This document shows, piece by piece, positions 52,907 through 60,964 of a DNA stretch of 64,000 bases (its first letter is position 1; each line of letters starts with the position of its first letter). This stretch comes from Limosilactobacillus caccae (lineage in GTDB: Bacteria > Bacillota > Bacilli > Lactobacillales > Lactobacillaceae). The notes beneath the pieces were generated by a model. The model had not been told where the DNA came from and did not search any database. It worked only from the letters and a program-made list of their open reading frames with translations. The position numbers and the translations under genes are program-made. The DNA lies in contig NZ_FTOY01000009.1 of assembly GCF_900156885.1 (NCBI RefSeq), positions 124,001 through 188,000 on the forward strand, written 5' to 3'.

Positions 52907-53839
52907 ATGCGAAAAATTGGAATTATTGGCCTGGGCCATGTCGGGAGGATGCTTGCTAACCAGCTTGTGGTGAATGGTAAAACTGATGTATTAGTACTGA
53001 TTGACAAAGATGACCAGCTAGCAGTGGGGGTGCAAGCAGACCTAAACGATGCCCAATCTGCCTTGGCGACTCATACCCAGATTATCGTGCAAGACTATGC
53101 TGCCCTTGCCGATGCGGACATTGTTGTTACTGCTTTCGGGAAGAGTGAGTTATTAAAACAACAACCGATGGCCGAGTTAGAAACGAGTTATCACGAAGCT
53201 CAAGTGGTTGGCAAGCAACTTAACGAAAGTGGCTTCGCGGGAATCATAATTAACCTAACCAACCCGAACGAAGCAATCACAGCAGTCCTTCAGCAGGCGG
53301 TTTGCCTTCCGCCAAAGCAGGTGATTGGTCTCGGCACCGTAATTGAAACTGCTCGTTTACATCGGGCAATCGCAGAGGCAGCAAAGGTTGCCACTGCTAA
53401 CGTTAGTGGCTTTGTCTATGGTCAGCACGATGGTCACCAAGTATTTGCGTGGTCAACAGTTCATGTTAACGGCCAGCCCTTGACGGCCGCAATAAATGGT
53501 CACCACCTTGACCAGAGCCAGTTGAAAATCAAGGCTAACCTTAGTAACTGGTATACCCTAAGTGGGATTGGCTATAACGTTAGTGCGGCTACAGCATGGA
53601 CATTGCGGATCATGACGGCAATCTTTGCTGATGAGCAACTTGCCTTGCCAGTAGCAATTTATCAGCCGCAATATTCAACTTATGTCAGTTTTCCTGCCTT
53701 GATTGGTCGGCAGGGGGTTGGTAACCTATTATTATTGAACTTGTATCCCTTGGAGCAAGAAGAAATAAAAAGCGCTGCTGAAACAATTAAACAGCAGCTA
53801 GCATCATTAAATAATATTGAAGGGAGTAGCGATAAATGA
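52907..53839 (+). CDS. L-2-hydroxyacid dehydrogenase (L-2-hydroxyisocaproate dehydrogenase-like)
   Basis: A 310-residue member of the lactate/malate dehydrogenase family, which reduces 2-oxoacids with NADH. The NAD fold begins KIGIIGLGHVGR. Catalytic His174 is in YGQHDGHQVFAWS, close to the HicDH pattern, and Arg150 binds the substrate. The aspartate normally two residues before the conserved TAR arginine is Glu147 here (VIETAR), and the GEHG motif is altered to GQHD. This points to an HicDH-type branched 2-oxoacid reductase, not L-LDH. AGGAGG precedes the ATG. The stop overlaps the start of the next gene by 4 bases. Confidence 0.85.
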   Translation: MRKIGIIGLGHVGRMLANQLVVNGKTDVLVLIDKDDQLAVGVQADLNDAQSALATHTQIIVQDYAALADADIVVTAFGKSELLKQQPMAELETSYHEAQVVGKQLNESGFAGIIINLTNPNEAITAVLQQAVCLPPKQVIGLGTVIETARLHRAIAEAAKVATANVSGFVYGQHDGHQVFAWSTVHVNGQPLTAAINGHHLDQSQLKIKANLSNWYTLSGIGYNVSAATAWTLRIMTAIFADEQLALPVAIYQPQYSTYVSFPALIGRQGVGNLLLLNLYPLEQEEIKSAAETIKQQLASLNNIEGSSDK

Positions 53840-54402
53840 TTAAACGAATCGCCGTCTACTGTGGCGCCCGTGACGGGAACGACCCGGTATACGATATGGA
53901 GGCTGAACGCTTTGCAAAGTGGTTGGTCGCCAACAATATTGAACTGGTTTATGGTGGTGGTGCCTTTGGCTTGATGGGGAAGATTGCCCGGACAGTCCTG
54001 GAAAATGGTGGCGTGGTCCACGGGGTGATTACGGAAGAATTAGCTGACCGTGGCGCAATTTTTCGTGAGCTGCCAGACATACAGATTGTTCCGAACATGG
54101 ATGTCCGCAAGCAAACGATGATGCGCCTGGCAGACGGGATGCTGGCTTTCCCTGGTGGCCTTGGTACCTTAGAAGAAATCAGCCAGGCAGCCTCATGGAC
54201 AACGGTTGGCGATAATGAGAAGCCGGTTGCGTTCTACAACTTTCGTGGCTTTTATGATTCATTAGAACAGCTCTTTCACCAGATGAACCGGGCGGGCTTT
54301 CTTGAAGATCCGTACTTAAATAGTCTGTGTTTTAGTGGTAGTTTTGATGAGATCTTGCAGTTTATGACGGATTACCAGGCGCCAGCACACCGTAGCTACT
54401 AA
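53836..54402 (+). CDS. LOG-family nucleoside 5'-monophosphate phosphoribohydrolase
   Basis: A 188-residue TIGR00730/LOG-family protein, which releases base from AMP-like nucleotides. The family motif PGGLGTLEE is at 106-114, and VYGGGAFGLMG is at about 38-48. The ATG overlaps the dehydrogenase stop by 4 bases, so the genes are coupled. The in vivo role in lactobacilli is unclear. Downstream is a short intergenic region with a hairpin AACGCTG...CAGCG (54420-54436) shared with the convergent DUF4828-like gene. Confidence 0.92.
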   Translation: MIKRIAVYCGARDGNDPVYDMEAERFAKWLVANNIELVYGGGAFGLMGKIARTVLENGGVVHGVITEELADRGAIFRELPDIQIVPNMDVRKQTMMRLADGMLAFPGGLGTLEEISQAASWTTVGDNEKPVAFYNFRGFYDSLEQLFHQMNRAGFLEDPYLNSLCFSGSFDEILQFMTDYQAPAHRSY

Positions 54403-54417
54403 ATGATTTAAAAATAA

Positions 54418-54440
54418 AAAACGCTGCTTAACAGCGCCAA
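54418..54440. terminator. small hairpin between convergent genes
   Basis: CGCTG (54422-54426) and CAGCG (54432-54436) flank a short loop, with A-rich sequence on the left, which would give a T run on the minus strand. It best serves the minus-strand gene. Confidence 0.5.
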
Positions 54441-54442
54441 CA

Positions 54443-54805
54443 TTATTTTAATGGTTGAATGGTGTAGATCTGGTCATCGGCTTCGTCGGCCAACGATACT
54501 GGTCGTTGTTCATTTGCCCGGATTGTAATATGGTAACCAAACTTATCGAGAAAGACCAGCTTTGTTGGCTGGATTTGTTGAACAGTTGCCGGGATAACTT
54601 GATTGTCAATATGAAGCCTTAATTCAGGAGAAATTGTTATTTTATGGGAGCGATCGCGTTCCTTATCGTAATATTGCCATGTGCCTGCATAAAAAATTGG
54701 TAGTGCGACCGTGTTGTTACTCTTCTTTGCGCGACTGAACCCTAAGGTACTGGTGAGTCCAGCCATAAGTCCCGCGCCAAAAAGTAACATTCCCTTTTTT
54801 CTCAT
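54443..54805 (-). CDS. DUF4828-like small membrane or secreted protein
   Basis: A 120-residue protein with a hydrophobic N-terminus ([21 protein letters not shown]), which may be a signal or anchor. The rest ([42 protein letters not shown]) resembles DUF4828 proteins of lactobacilli, a small beta-rich domain of unknown function. It is divergent from the oxidoreductase gene. GAGGAGATTG (minus strand, about 54816) precedes the ATG. Confidence 0.75.
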   Translation of the reverse strand: MRKKGMLLFGAGLMAGLTSTLGFSRAKKSNNTVALPIFYAGTWQYYDKERDRSHKITISPELRLHIDNQVIPATVQQIQPTKLVFLDKFGYHITIRANEQRPVSLADEADDQIYTIQPLK

Positions 54806-54966
54806 ATTTCATCAATCTCCTCAATTAAGTGATAAGTAATTAACATAACATTGTTAATTATACACACATTTATATTATCGGAAGATTTCATTTCTGTTAA
54901 AAACGCGCAATAATTGTTAAAATTAAGTGTAACAAACAATAGGTTTAGTAAGGAGAGTTGATTATA
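54806..54966. promoter_or_regulatory. divergent intergenic region
   Basis: 161 bases between the DUF4828-like gene and the oxidoreductase gene. ATTAAC (54839-54844) and GTTAAT (54853-54858) form a dyad. TAAAAT-like and TTGTTA-like boxes occur in both directions, but no single promoter is convincing. Confidence 0.35.
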
Positions 54967-55986
54967 ATGCTTAAACTTGGAATTATCGGTACACACATTA
55001 TTACTGATCAAATGTTAGATGCGGCGAAGACGACGGGAAAGTACCAGCTGACGACGGTCTATTCGCGGACGATTGACCGGGCGAAGGAATTTGGTGAACC
55101 ATACGGTGCCACTGAATTTTATGATGATATTGACCGCTTCTTTGAAGATGGGGACTTTGATGTTGTCTACGTTGCTTCACCAAACAGCTTGCACTACCAG
55201 CAAGTTCGGAAGGCAATTGAAAACGACAAGTTCATCATCGTTGAAAAGCCTGCCTTTGTGAACCCGCGTGAATACAGTGCGATTGAATCGCTACTTGCTG
55301 CACACCCAAAGGCCCGGTTAGTAGAAGCCGCCCGGCATATCCACACTAAGATTTACAACGAAGCCTTGAAGAAGATTCACGAAATGAAGGCTGACCATGT
55401 TCAAGGTGCCACGATCAATGTAATGAAGTACTCATCCCGGTACGACAAGGTTTTGGATGGTGCTGAACCATATCCAAACATCTTTACCTTGAAGTTTGCT
55501 GGTGGTGCATTGATGGACCTTGGGGTGTACGCCGTTTACGGGGCAATCACGATTTTTGGTGAACCAGATTCAGTAGTATACTTCCCAACCCTTGCAAAGA
55601 CCGGTGTTGATGCTAAGGGGGTTGCCATCTTAAACTACGATCAGTTTACCGTTACGCTAAACTTCGGGAAGACCGCTAATTCTTACCTGGACTCAGAAAT
55701 CTATGGCTTGAAAGACACCTTAGTATTCGACAGTATTTTTGACACTACCAAGGTTACTTACTACGACGCTGATAAGCAAGCACACCCAATCGAGGCACCG
55801 GTTGAAGAGAATTCAATGACTGATGAGATGAATGACTTTGCAGACCTCTTCAATAACCCTGATGATGAGGAGCAAGTTAAGAAGTATAAGCACTGGTTGG
55901 CACTCTCCAAGACAGTAAACTCGGTAATGTACTCACTACGGCAATCTGCGCAACTCACTTTCCCAGCAGATAACGATCAAGAATAG
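54967..55986 (+). CDS. Gfo/Idh/MocA-family oxidoreductase
   Basis: A 339-residue NAD(P)-dependent oxidoreductase from the ATG at 54967 (MLKLGIIGTHIITDQMLDA). A TTG at 54958 in frame is only about 4 bases from AAGGAG, so the ATG is preferred. The Rossmann domain is at 1-120, with DVVYVASPNSLHYQ and the conserved IVEKPAF (lysine in the EKP motif, about 95-101). The C-terminal alpha/beta domain contains GGALMDLGVYAVYGAI. The substrate is likely a sugar or inositol derivative but cannot be specified. Confidence 0.88.
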   Translation: MLKLGIIGTHIITDQMLDAAKTTGKYQLTTVYSRTIDRAKEFGEPYGATEFYDDIDRFFEDGDFDVVYVASPNSLHYQQVRKAIENDKFIIVEKPAFVNPREYSAIESLLAAHPKARLVEAARHIHTKIYNEALKKIHEMKADHVQGATINVMKYSSRYDKVLDGAEPYPNIFTLKFAGGALMDLGVYAVYGAITIFGEPDSVVYFPTLAKTGVDAKGVAILNYDQFTVTLNFGKTANSYLDSEIYGLKDTLVFDSIFDTTKVTYYDADKQAHPIEAPVEENSMTDEMNDFADLFNNPDDEEQVKKYKHWLALSKTVNSVMYSLRQSAQLTFPADNDQE

Positions 55987-55997
55987 GATGATTTAAG

Positions 55998-57299
55998 TTG
56001 ATCGAACAATTTCAAGCACACTTTGATGAAAAATTTGCAGAGCAAACAGCGATCCAACAAGCAGTTGCCCCAGCGCTGCAAAAAGACCAGTCGATTTTAG
56101 GAATCGCCCCGACTGGGTCTGGAAAGACATTGGCGTTCACGCTGCCGCTGTTGCCTAAGATCATGCCAGGGGATGGGACCCAACTACTTGTCCTTTCCCC
56201 ATCGCAAGAGCTTGCTATTCAGACGACAAGGGTAATGCGGGAATGGGCCGCCCTGATCGGTGTCAGTGTCCAGTCACTGACGGGGGGCGCAAACCTGCGG
56301 CGGCAAGTTGCTAGGCTTCACGAACACCCAGACGTCGTTGTTGGGACGCCTGGTCGGGTATTACACATGCTTGATAACCGGCATTTAAAACTCGGCCACT
56401 TGCAGACGATGGTGGTCGATGAAGCGGATGACATGCTCCAAGATGACACTTTAGCAGTCGTTGAAGACATCGAGCGGGCAACCCCGCTGTCAGCACAACT
56501 GGCGTTCTTTTCCGCAACTAAGTCTCCCGTCCTCGACCAGCTAAGCGTGATGTTTGGCCGTGATATTGCGGTAATTGATGTTCGTGACCAAGACCATTCA
56601 CGGGGACCGGTTAAGCATGGTTACCTCAGCGCGCGGACAAACGCGCAAAAGACTGCTACCTTGCGGCGGTTAACGAGTATGAAAGACTTCCGGGCGCTGG
56701 TATTCTTCAATAGTACGCGGACATTAAACTACGCGGCTAGTCGGCTCCGGCATGAACACGTGGCAGTGGCGACTCTTGGTGGCCGGCAAAAGCAGACCCA
56801 GCGGGAAAAAGCAATGCGGATGTTTAGAAAACGCCAGCTCAAACTATTGCTGACTACCGACTTGGCGGCCCGTGGAATTGACATTCCGAAACTGCCAGCG
56901 GTGATCAACTTTGACCTCCCGACAGCGGTTAACACCTATATCCACCGGGTAGGGCGGACTGGCCGCCAGGGAGAACCGGGTCTTGCACTTAACTTTGGGG
57001 ATGACCACGATATTCGCGACTTAAAGAAGTTGCTCAAGGATACGGATTACCAGCTAGTCCAGCTATATGTCGGTGAAAATCAGTTGACGGAAGAAAAGCC
57101 AGCCAAGGGCCAGCAAGTTGTCTCAATCAACCGGCAGGCCAGCCAGCACCTTCAAAAAGAACAGTTGAATGGTAAGCCGCGCACTAAAATTGACAAGACC
57201 TTTAACGGCTTTTCAACACCGAAGAAGCGACGGCGGAAGAAAAATCGTAAAAATAAGGGGATTCGCCTGAAACACCGTCGCCAAAATGGTGATAACTAA
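55998..57299 (+). CDS. DEAD-box RNA helicase
   Basis: A 433-residue SF2 RNA helicase. Motif I is APTGSGKT (37-44), motif II DEAD (141-144), motif III SAT in FFSATKS, and motif VI HRVGRTGRQG. It has a basic C-terminal tail (KKRRRKKNRKNKGIRLKHRRQ) that likely binds RNA. The Q-motif region is minimal. A TTG start is used with no strong ribosome site, 11 bases after the oxidoreductase stop. It is probably an accessory ribosome-assembly or cold-response helicase, related to the CshA/CshB/CshC group; I cannot say which. Confidence 0.9.
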   Translation: MIEQFQAHFDEKFAEQTAIQQAVAPALQKDQSILGIAPTGSGKTLAFTLPLLPKIMPGDGTQLLVLSPSQELAIQTTRVMREWAALIGVSVQSLTGGANLRRQVARLHEHPDVVVGTPGRVLHMLDNRHLKLGHLQTMVVDEADDMLQDDTLAVVEDIERATPLSAQLAFFSATKSPVLDQLSVMFGRDIAVIDVRDQDHSRGPVKHGYLSARTNAQKTATLRRLTSMKDFRALVFFNSTRTLNYAASRLRHEHVAVATLGGRQKQTQREKAMRMFRKRQLKLLLTTDLAARGIDIPKLPAVINFDLPTAVNTYIHRVGRTGRQGEPGLALNFGDDHDIRDLKKLLKDTDYQLVQLYVGENQLTEEKPAKGQQVVSINRQASQHLQKEQLNGKPRTKIDKTFNGFSTPKKRRRKKNRKNKGIRLKHRRQNGDN

Positions 57300-57305
57300 A
57301 AAAAG

Positions 57306-57350
57306 AGTATTATCGCCTTTACCTTTTTCCGTGTAAATGCGATAATATTC
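57306..57350 (+). terminator. strong hairpin between helicase and tRNA
   Basis: TATTATCGC (57308-57316) pairs with GCGATAATA (57339-57347), extended inside by TTTAC and GTAAA with single mismatches. It has no long T run after it, so it may act as a terminator or as the 5' boundary of the tRNA transcript. Confidence 0.55.
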
Positions 57351-57357
57351 TTTGTTT

Positions 57358-57430
57358 GGTCCTATAGTATAATTGGATAGTACATCCGCCTCCTAAGCGG
57401 CCGATTCCGGTTCAAATCCGGATGGGACCA
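57358..57430 (+). tRNA. tRNA-Arg (anticodon CCU)
   Basis: A 73-base cloverleaf. The acceptor stem GGTCCTA (57358-57364) pairs with TGGGACC (57423-57429), with A57430 as discriminator. The T arm TCCGG-TTCAAAT-CCGGA is perfect. The anticodon loop CTCCTAA gives CCU for AGG codons. CCA is not encoded. It lies alone between two hairpins. Confidence 0.93.
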
Positions 57431-57439
57431 TTATCCTTG

Positions 57440-57486
57440 AAAAGCGACGTGCTTGCTATTGGCCAGATAGTACCGTCGCTTTTTAT
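57440..57486 (+). terminator. terminator after tRNA-Arg
   Basis: AAAAGCGACG (57440-57449) pairs with CGTCGCTTTT (57474-57483) around an inner CTATTGGCCAGATAG hairpin, followed by T. Confidence 0.85.
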
Positions 57487-57513
57487 TAATTCCTAAGAAA
57501 GGGGGAGTGGGAA

Positions 57514-58641
57514 ATGCAAGCACCGTATAAGATAATGCTTCTGTTTGGGACTCGTGCAGAAGTTTTGAAATTGGCACCAATCATTAAGCAGATGCGGCAA
57601 GCACCAGCAAAGTGGCAACCAGTGATGGTGGCGACGGCCGTTGAAAACCACGAATTGCTTCAGCAGACCCTCGACTCCCTCAATTTTCATGCTGATTTTG
57701 ATATTGATACGACTGCTACCGCACGGGCCAATGATGTGGAGCAGCTTAGTCAGATCCTGCATAATTTAAACAACGTGATCAATGCAGGGCAGCCCGATAT
57801 GATTTTGGTTGCGGGGGATGCGACTACGAGTCTTGCGGCCAGCCTAATTAGTTTTTATCACCGCGTTCCCCTTGGGCATGTGGAGGCCGGCTTGCGGACG
57901 TATGACCGTTACTCACCGTTTCCGGATGAGATGCACCGGCGGTTGACCGATGACTTGGCAAACCTATATTTTGCGCCAACGACAAGTGCCCGTGATAACT
58001 TATTGCAGGAACACCATCCGGCTGCCCAGATCTACGTAACTGGGAATACCGCAATTGATGCCGTTCAAAACAACCTCAAAGAAGACTTTACCCACCCGTT
58101 CTTTGAAACGATCCCGGCCGACCACCGGATCCTCTTGATGACGATGCGGCGCAAGGACAGTGTTGGAACACCGATGAAGCAAGTCTTTCATACGGTCCGT
58201 GACATTGTGGAGACGAATCCAGATGTCGAATTGGTTTTTCCCGTCTACCCGCTAGCAGAAGAAGTGGCACTTGCCAATGAGCTATTAAAGGGCCATGACC
58301 GGATCCACCTGGTGAAGCCGTTAAGCCACCATGACTTTCTTAACATTGCCGCGCGCAGCACCTTAATCTTAACCGATTCGGGCGGAATCCAAGAAGAGGC
58401 CCCGGCGTTGCACAAACCGGTCTTACTCTTACGTGATAAGACAGAGCGGCAAGAGGCGGTTGACGTTGGGAGTGTCAAGATTGTGGGGACGGACCCGACG
58501 ACAATTCAGCAGACGGTATTTGAACTGCTGAATGATGAGAAGGCCTACCGGCAGATGGAAGAGGCTGAAAACCCATTTGGTGATGGTCACGCGAGCGAAA
58601 AAATCCTGACAATCATTGAAAAATATTTAAAACAAAAATAG
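57514..58641 (+). CDS. mnaA: UDP-N-acetylglucosamine 2-epimerase (non-hydrolysing)
   Basis: It interconverts UDP-GlcNAc and UDP-ManNAc for teichoic acid linkage units or capsular polymers. It has 375 residues. Motifs include the GTRAEVLKLAPII start, HVEAGLRTYDRYSPFPDEMHR (about 113-135), YVTGNTAIDAV, the hinge region and LTDSGGIQEEAPALHKPVLLLRDKTERQEAV near the C-terminus. GAAAGGGGGAG precedes the ATG. It is single, ended by a strong shared terminator. Confidence 0.95.
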   Translation: MQAPYKIMLLFGTRAEVLKLAPIIKQMRQAPAKWQPVMVATAVENHELLQQTLDSLNFHADFDIDTTATARANDVEQLSQILHNLNNVINAGQPDMILVAGDATTSLAASLISFYHRVPLGHVEAGLRTYDRYSPFPDEMHRRLTDDLANLYFAPTTSARDNLLQEHHPAAQIYVTGNTAIDAVQNNLKEDFTHPFFETIPADHRILLMTMRRKDSVGTPMKQVFHTVRDIVETNPDVELVFPVYPLAEEVALANELLKGHDRIHLVKPLSHHDFLNIAARSTLILTDSGGIQEEAPALHKPVLLLRDKTERQEAVDVGSVKIVGTDPTTIQQTVFELLNDEKAYRQMEEAENPFGDGHASEKILTIIEKYLKQK

Positions 58642-58684
58642 CAAGGAGCTGGAAAAGCGATTCCGGTCTCCTTGCTATTTTCTA
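58634..58684. terminator. bidirectional terminator between mnaA and the GtrA gene
   Basis: AAAATAGCAAGGAG (58636-58649) pairs perfectly with CTCCTTGCTATTTT (58668-58681), with an A tract on the left and a T tract on the right. It serves both convergent genes, and the GtrA stop lies in its right edge. Confidence 0.9.
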
Positions 58685-59119
58685 TTTATTTGCGATATCT
58701 TGATTGTCCTTAAAAATCAACCACTTTGAGAAAATGTAGTTGGCGATTACCACGATAACATTATCGACAAACTTGACGATAAACTGTTGCAGTGGGGTAT
58801 CGAACTTGAGGACATTGATCCCGATGTAGGTGATGATTAAGTCAATCACAAGGGTCAAGCCACGGTAAAAGAAGAACCGCAGTAATTCAATGATAAAGTC
58901 GTGAACGGTCGTGTAGTGGGAACCAAAAACCCACACTTTATTGGTGAAGTACGCTACGAGAACCGAGGCAAACCAGGCGATGACAGTTGCAAGTGACACG
59001 TTCCAGTGAAGAACCGGACTTAGCAGCTGGAAGACCCCCAGGTTAACGACGGTCGTGACGACTCCCCAGAAGAGGTAGGCGATGATTGACTTGTACTTGT
59101 TCCACAGGTCCTTAATCAT
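58682..59119 (-). CDS. GtrA-family membrane protein
   Basis: A 145-residue protein with four membrane segments and the GtrA/DPMS_TM pattern (IAYLFWGVVTTVVNLGVFQLL near the start, NYIFSKWLIF near the end). This family helps move polyprenyl-linked sugars or partner with glycosyltransferases for wall polymers. Its start is immediately downstream of the flavodoxin stop, so the two share a transcript. A glycosyltransferase partner is not adjacent. Confidence 0.9.
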   Translation of the reverse strand: MIKDLWNKYKSIIAYLFWGVVTTVVNLGVFQLLSPVLHWNVSLATVIAWFASVLVAYFTNKVWVFGSHYTTVHDFIIELLRFFFYRGLTLVIDLIITYIGINVLKFDTPLQQFIVKFVDNVIVVIANYIFSKWLIFKDNQDIANK

Positions 59120-59120
59120 C

Positions 59121-59570
59121 CTAGTTGCCTGCCTTCTCTACTAGCTCTTTTGCAAATTGGTCGAGCTTTTCTACGTCTTCTTCATCAGGCGCCAGGTTGA
59201 CGCGGACGTTTTCGGAACCCTTTGTCGCCCCAGTCTTGGCTAATGCTTCGCCAAACTTATCAACGGCAACACAGAAATCATCGCCGTAGAAGGTGTCACC
59301 AGAACCAGCGACGCCAAATACCTTGCCGGTCAAGTCCTCTTCTTGTAAGTCTTCATAAAAGTCCAAGCCTTCTTCGGGAAGGGCTCCTTCGTCGTAGGTG
59401 TATGGGCAGATGACGCAGATATCGACATCATTGAAATCTGCGGGATCAGCCATTGTCATTTCTGTTTCTTCAACTTCCACGCCTAAATCTTCAAGGGCGT
59501 CTGTGATGATATCGGCAACGTCTTCATTATTTCCAGTGATTGTTGCGTATACCACAAGTGCTTTTGCCAT
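59121..59570 (-). CDS. flavodoxin
   Basis: A 149-residue short-chain FMN protein, very acidic. I chose the ATG at 59570 (MAKALVVYATITGNNEDVADII), with GGAGGTT 6 bases upstream on the minus strand. An in-frame upstream reading to 59615 passes the -10 region and is rejected. The phosphate-binding fingerprint TITGNNED is at about 10-17, and DICVICPYTYDEG and VAGSGDTFYGDDFC are the isoalloxazine loops. It provides low-potential electrons; the partner is unknown. Confidence 0.93.
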   Translation of the reverse strand: MAKALVVYATITGNNEDVADIITDALEDLGVEVEETEMTMADPADFNDVDICVICPYTYDEGALPEEGLDFYEDLQEEDLTGKVFGVAGSGDTFYGDDFCVAVDKFGEALAKTGATKGSENVRVNLAPDEEDVEKLDQFAKELVEKAGN

Positions 59571-59599
59571 CTTGATAACCTCCATAATGTTAATAACAT

Positions 59600-59665
59600 T
59601 CATATAGTATAGCATGGTTTACGAAAAGACGAGTGACAAGTGGTATACTATGTAATGTTAGAGAT
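59600..59665. promoter_or_regulatory. divergent promoters for flavodoxin and map
   Basis: A plus-strand TATACT lies at 59644-59649, before map. A minus-strand TATACT (reverse complement of AGTATA, about 59607-59612) precedes the flavodoxin gene. The two boxes sit in an imperfect dyad. No strong -35 boxes are seen. Confidence 0.55.
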
Positions 59666-59685
59666 TTATGAAGGAGATATATTGC

Positions 59686-60540
59686 ATGATTAGTTTAAAA
59701 TCACCACGAGAAATCGTTGCAATGGAAAAAGCAGGTGCGGCCTTAGCGGGAATGCACCTTGGAATGCGGCGGATTATCAAGCCTGGCATTTCTAGTTGGA
59801 AGCTGGAAGAATTTGCCCGCAAGTACTTTAAGGCTGCCGGGGCCAAGGCAGAACAAATTGGCTTTGAAGGTTACGAATACGCAACCTGTGTCAGTGTCAA
59901 TGACGAGATTTGTCATGGCTTCCCCCGGAAAAAGTTAATCTTAAAGAAGGGTGACCTGGTCAAGGTCGATACAGTAATTAGTGTTGACGGGGCTTTCAGT
60001 GACTCTTGCTGGAGCTACGCGGTTGGCGAGGTTAAGTCGGAAATTCAAAAGCTAATGGACGTTACCAAGAAGGCAATGTTCATGGGGATTGACCAGTGTG
60101 TTCCGGGTAACCGGATTGGTGATATTGGTGCGGTTATTCAACACTACACTGAAGATGAAAATGGCTACGGGGATGTCCGGGAATTCGTCGGTCACGGAAT
60201 CCAGCCAACGATGCACGAAGATCCAATGGTTCCCCACTACGGTGAACATGGTCAAGGAACCCGGCTGCGCAAGGGAATGACGATCACGGTAGAACCAATG
60301 ATCAATACCGGTACCTGGGAAGCAGATACTAGCGACCCAAGTGGCTGGCTTGCCAAGACGGCCGATGGTGGTTGGAGTTGCCAATACGAACACACCCTGG
60401 TAATCACTGATGATGGACCGAAGATTTTGACTTCTCAGGATCCAGAGGCGGATGCAAAGTACATCTACGACGATAACTACGCTAAGTTCCTGAAGCACTA
60501 TGGTGAGATTGCCGAAAAGGTTGCAAAGCCGTTTGAATAA
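59686..60540 (+). CDS. map: methionine aminopeptidase type I
   Basis: It removes N-terminal methionine from new proteins. It has 284 residues from the ATG at 59686 (MISLKSPREIVAMEKAG), 8 bases after AAGGAGA; a TTG-like upstream reading lies on that ribosome site. The five metal ligands are Asp95, Asp106, His170, Glu203 and Glu235, with His77 as substrate-contact residue. In many bacteria map sits between adk and infA; here it is a lone gene with its own promoter and terminator. Confidence 0.95.
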   Translation: MISLKSPREIVAMEKAGAALAGMHLGMRRIIKPGISSWKLEEFARKYFKAAGAKAEQIGFEGYEYATCVSVNDEICHGFPRKKLILKKGDLVKVDTVISVDGAFSDSCWSYAVGEVKSEIQKLMDVTKKAMFMGIDQCVPGNRIGDIGAVIQHYTEDENGYGDVREFVGHGIQPTMHEDPMVPHYGEHGQGTRLRKGMTITVEPMINTGTWEADTSDPSGWLAKTADGGWSCQYEHTLVITDDGPKILTSQDPEADAKYIYDDNYAKFLKHYGEIAEKVAKPFE

Positions 60541-60544
60541 TTGA

Positions 60545-60600
60545 ATTAAAACTACTAAAAGCCTGGCGGAAGACGTTTCGCCAGGCTTTTAGTAGTTTTA
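60545..60600. terminator. very strong bidirectional terminator after map
   Basis: A perfect 21-base inverted repeat (60548-60568 and 60579-60599) with a 10-base loop. Its G/C core is GCCTGGCG/CGCCAGGC and its ends are A/T-rich. Confidence 0.85.
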
Positions 60601-60964
60601 GGGCAGTTAATTTTTTTAATATGATTGCGACAGGTACTCATTAAGAATGATAAGAATTATTTTGCCAATCCTTATTATTCTTAAGTGAAGCGACGGCAAT
60701 TCTCATTAAGGACTAGCTGCTTATGTCGTGGAAGATGCGTTTCCCGCAATTGCCACTGATGCATGTTTATTCTTTCAATTTTAATTTTATGCAGAAATAG
60801 CAAGCATAAAAGCGCTAAATCGTAATAATATGCAAAATTCAATTAAAAAATAATGATAATTTACGGTAAAGACTTTCATTTATTTAAAAGACGACTATAC
60901 TTAAATTATTAAATGAGTTCTTATTTTTATTTAAGAATATTAATTAAATTTTGGAGGCATTATT
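60601..60964 (+). other. 364-base A/T-rich gap before the permease gene
   Basis: No gene is seen. CTCATTAAG occurs twice (about 60638 and 60703). AAGAATGATAAG (about 60644) and CTTATTATTCTT (about 60672) form a near-perfect stem with one G-U pair. TATACT at 60896-60901 is the best -10 for the permease gene, about 60 bases before its start; its -35 (CTTTCA or TTTCAT) is weak. GGAGG precedes the TTG start. Confidence 0.5.

Noticed and set aside
60601-60964. T-box or lysine-type riboswitch before the permease gene
   Set aside because: No T-box sequence, specifier-loop architecture or terminator ahead of the start was visible.
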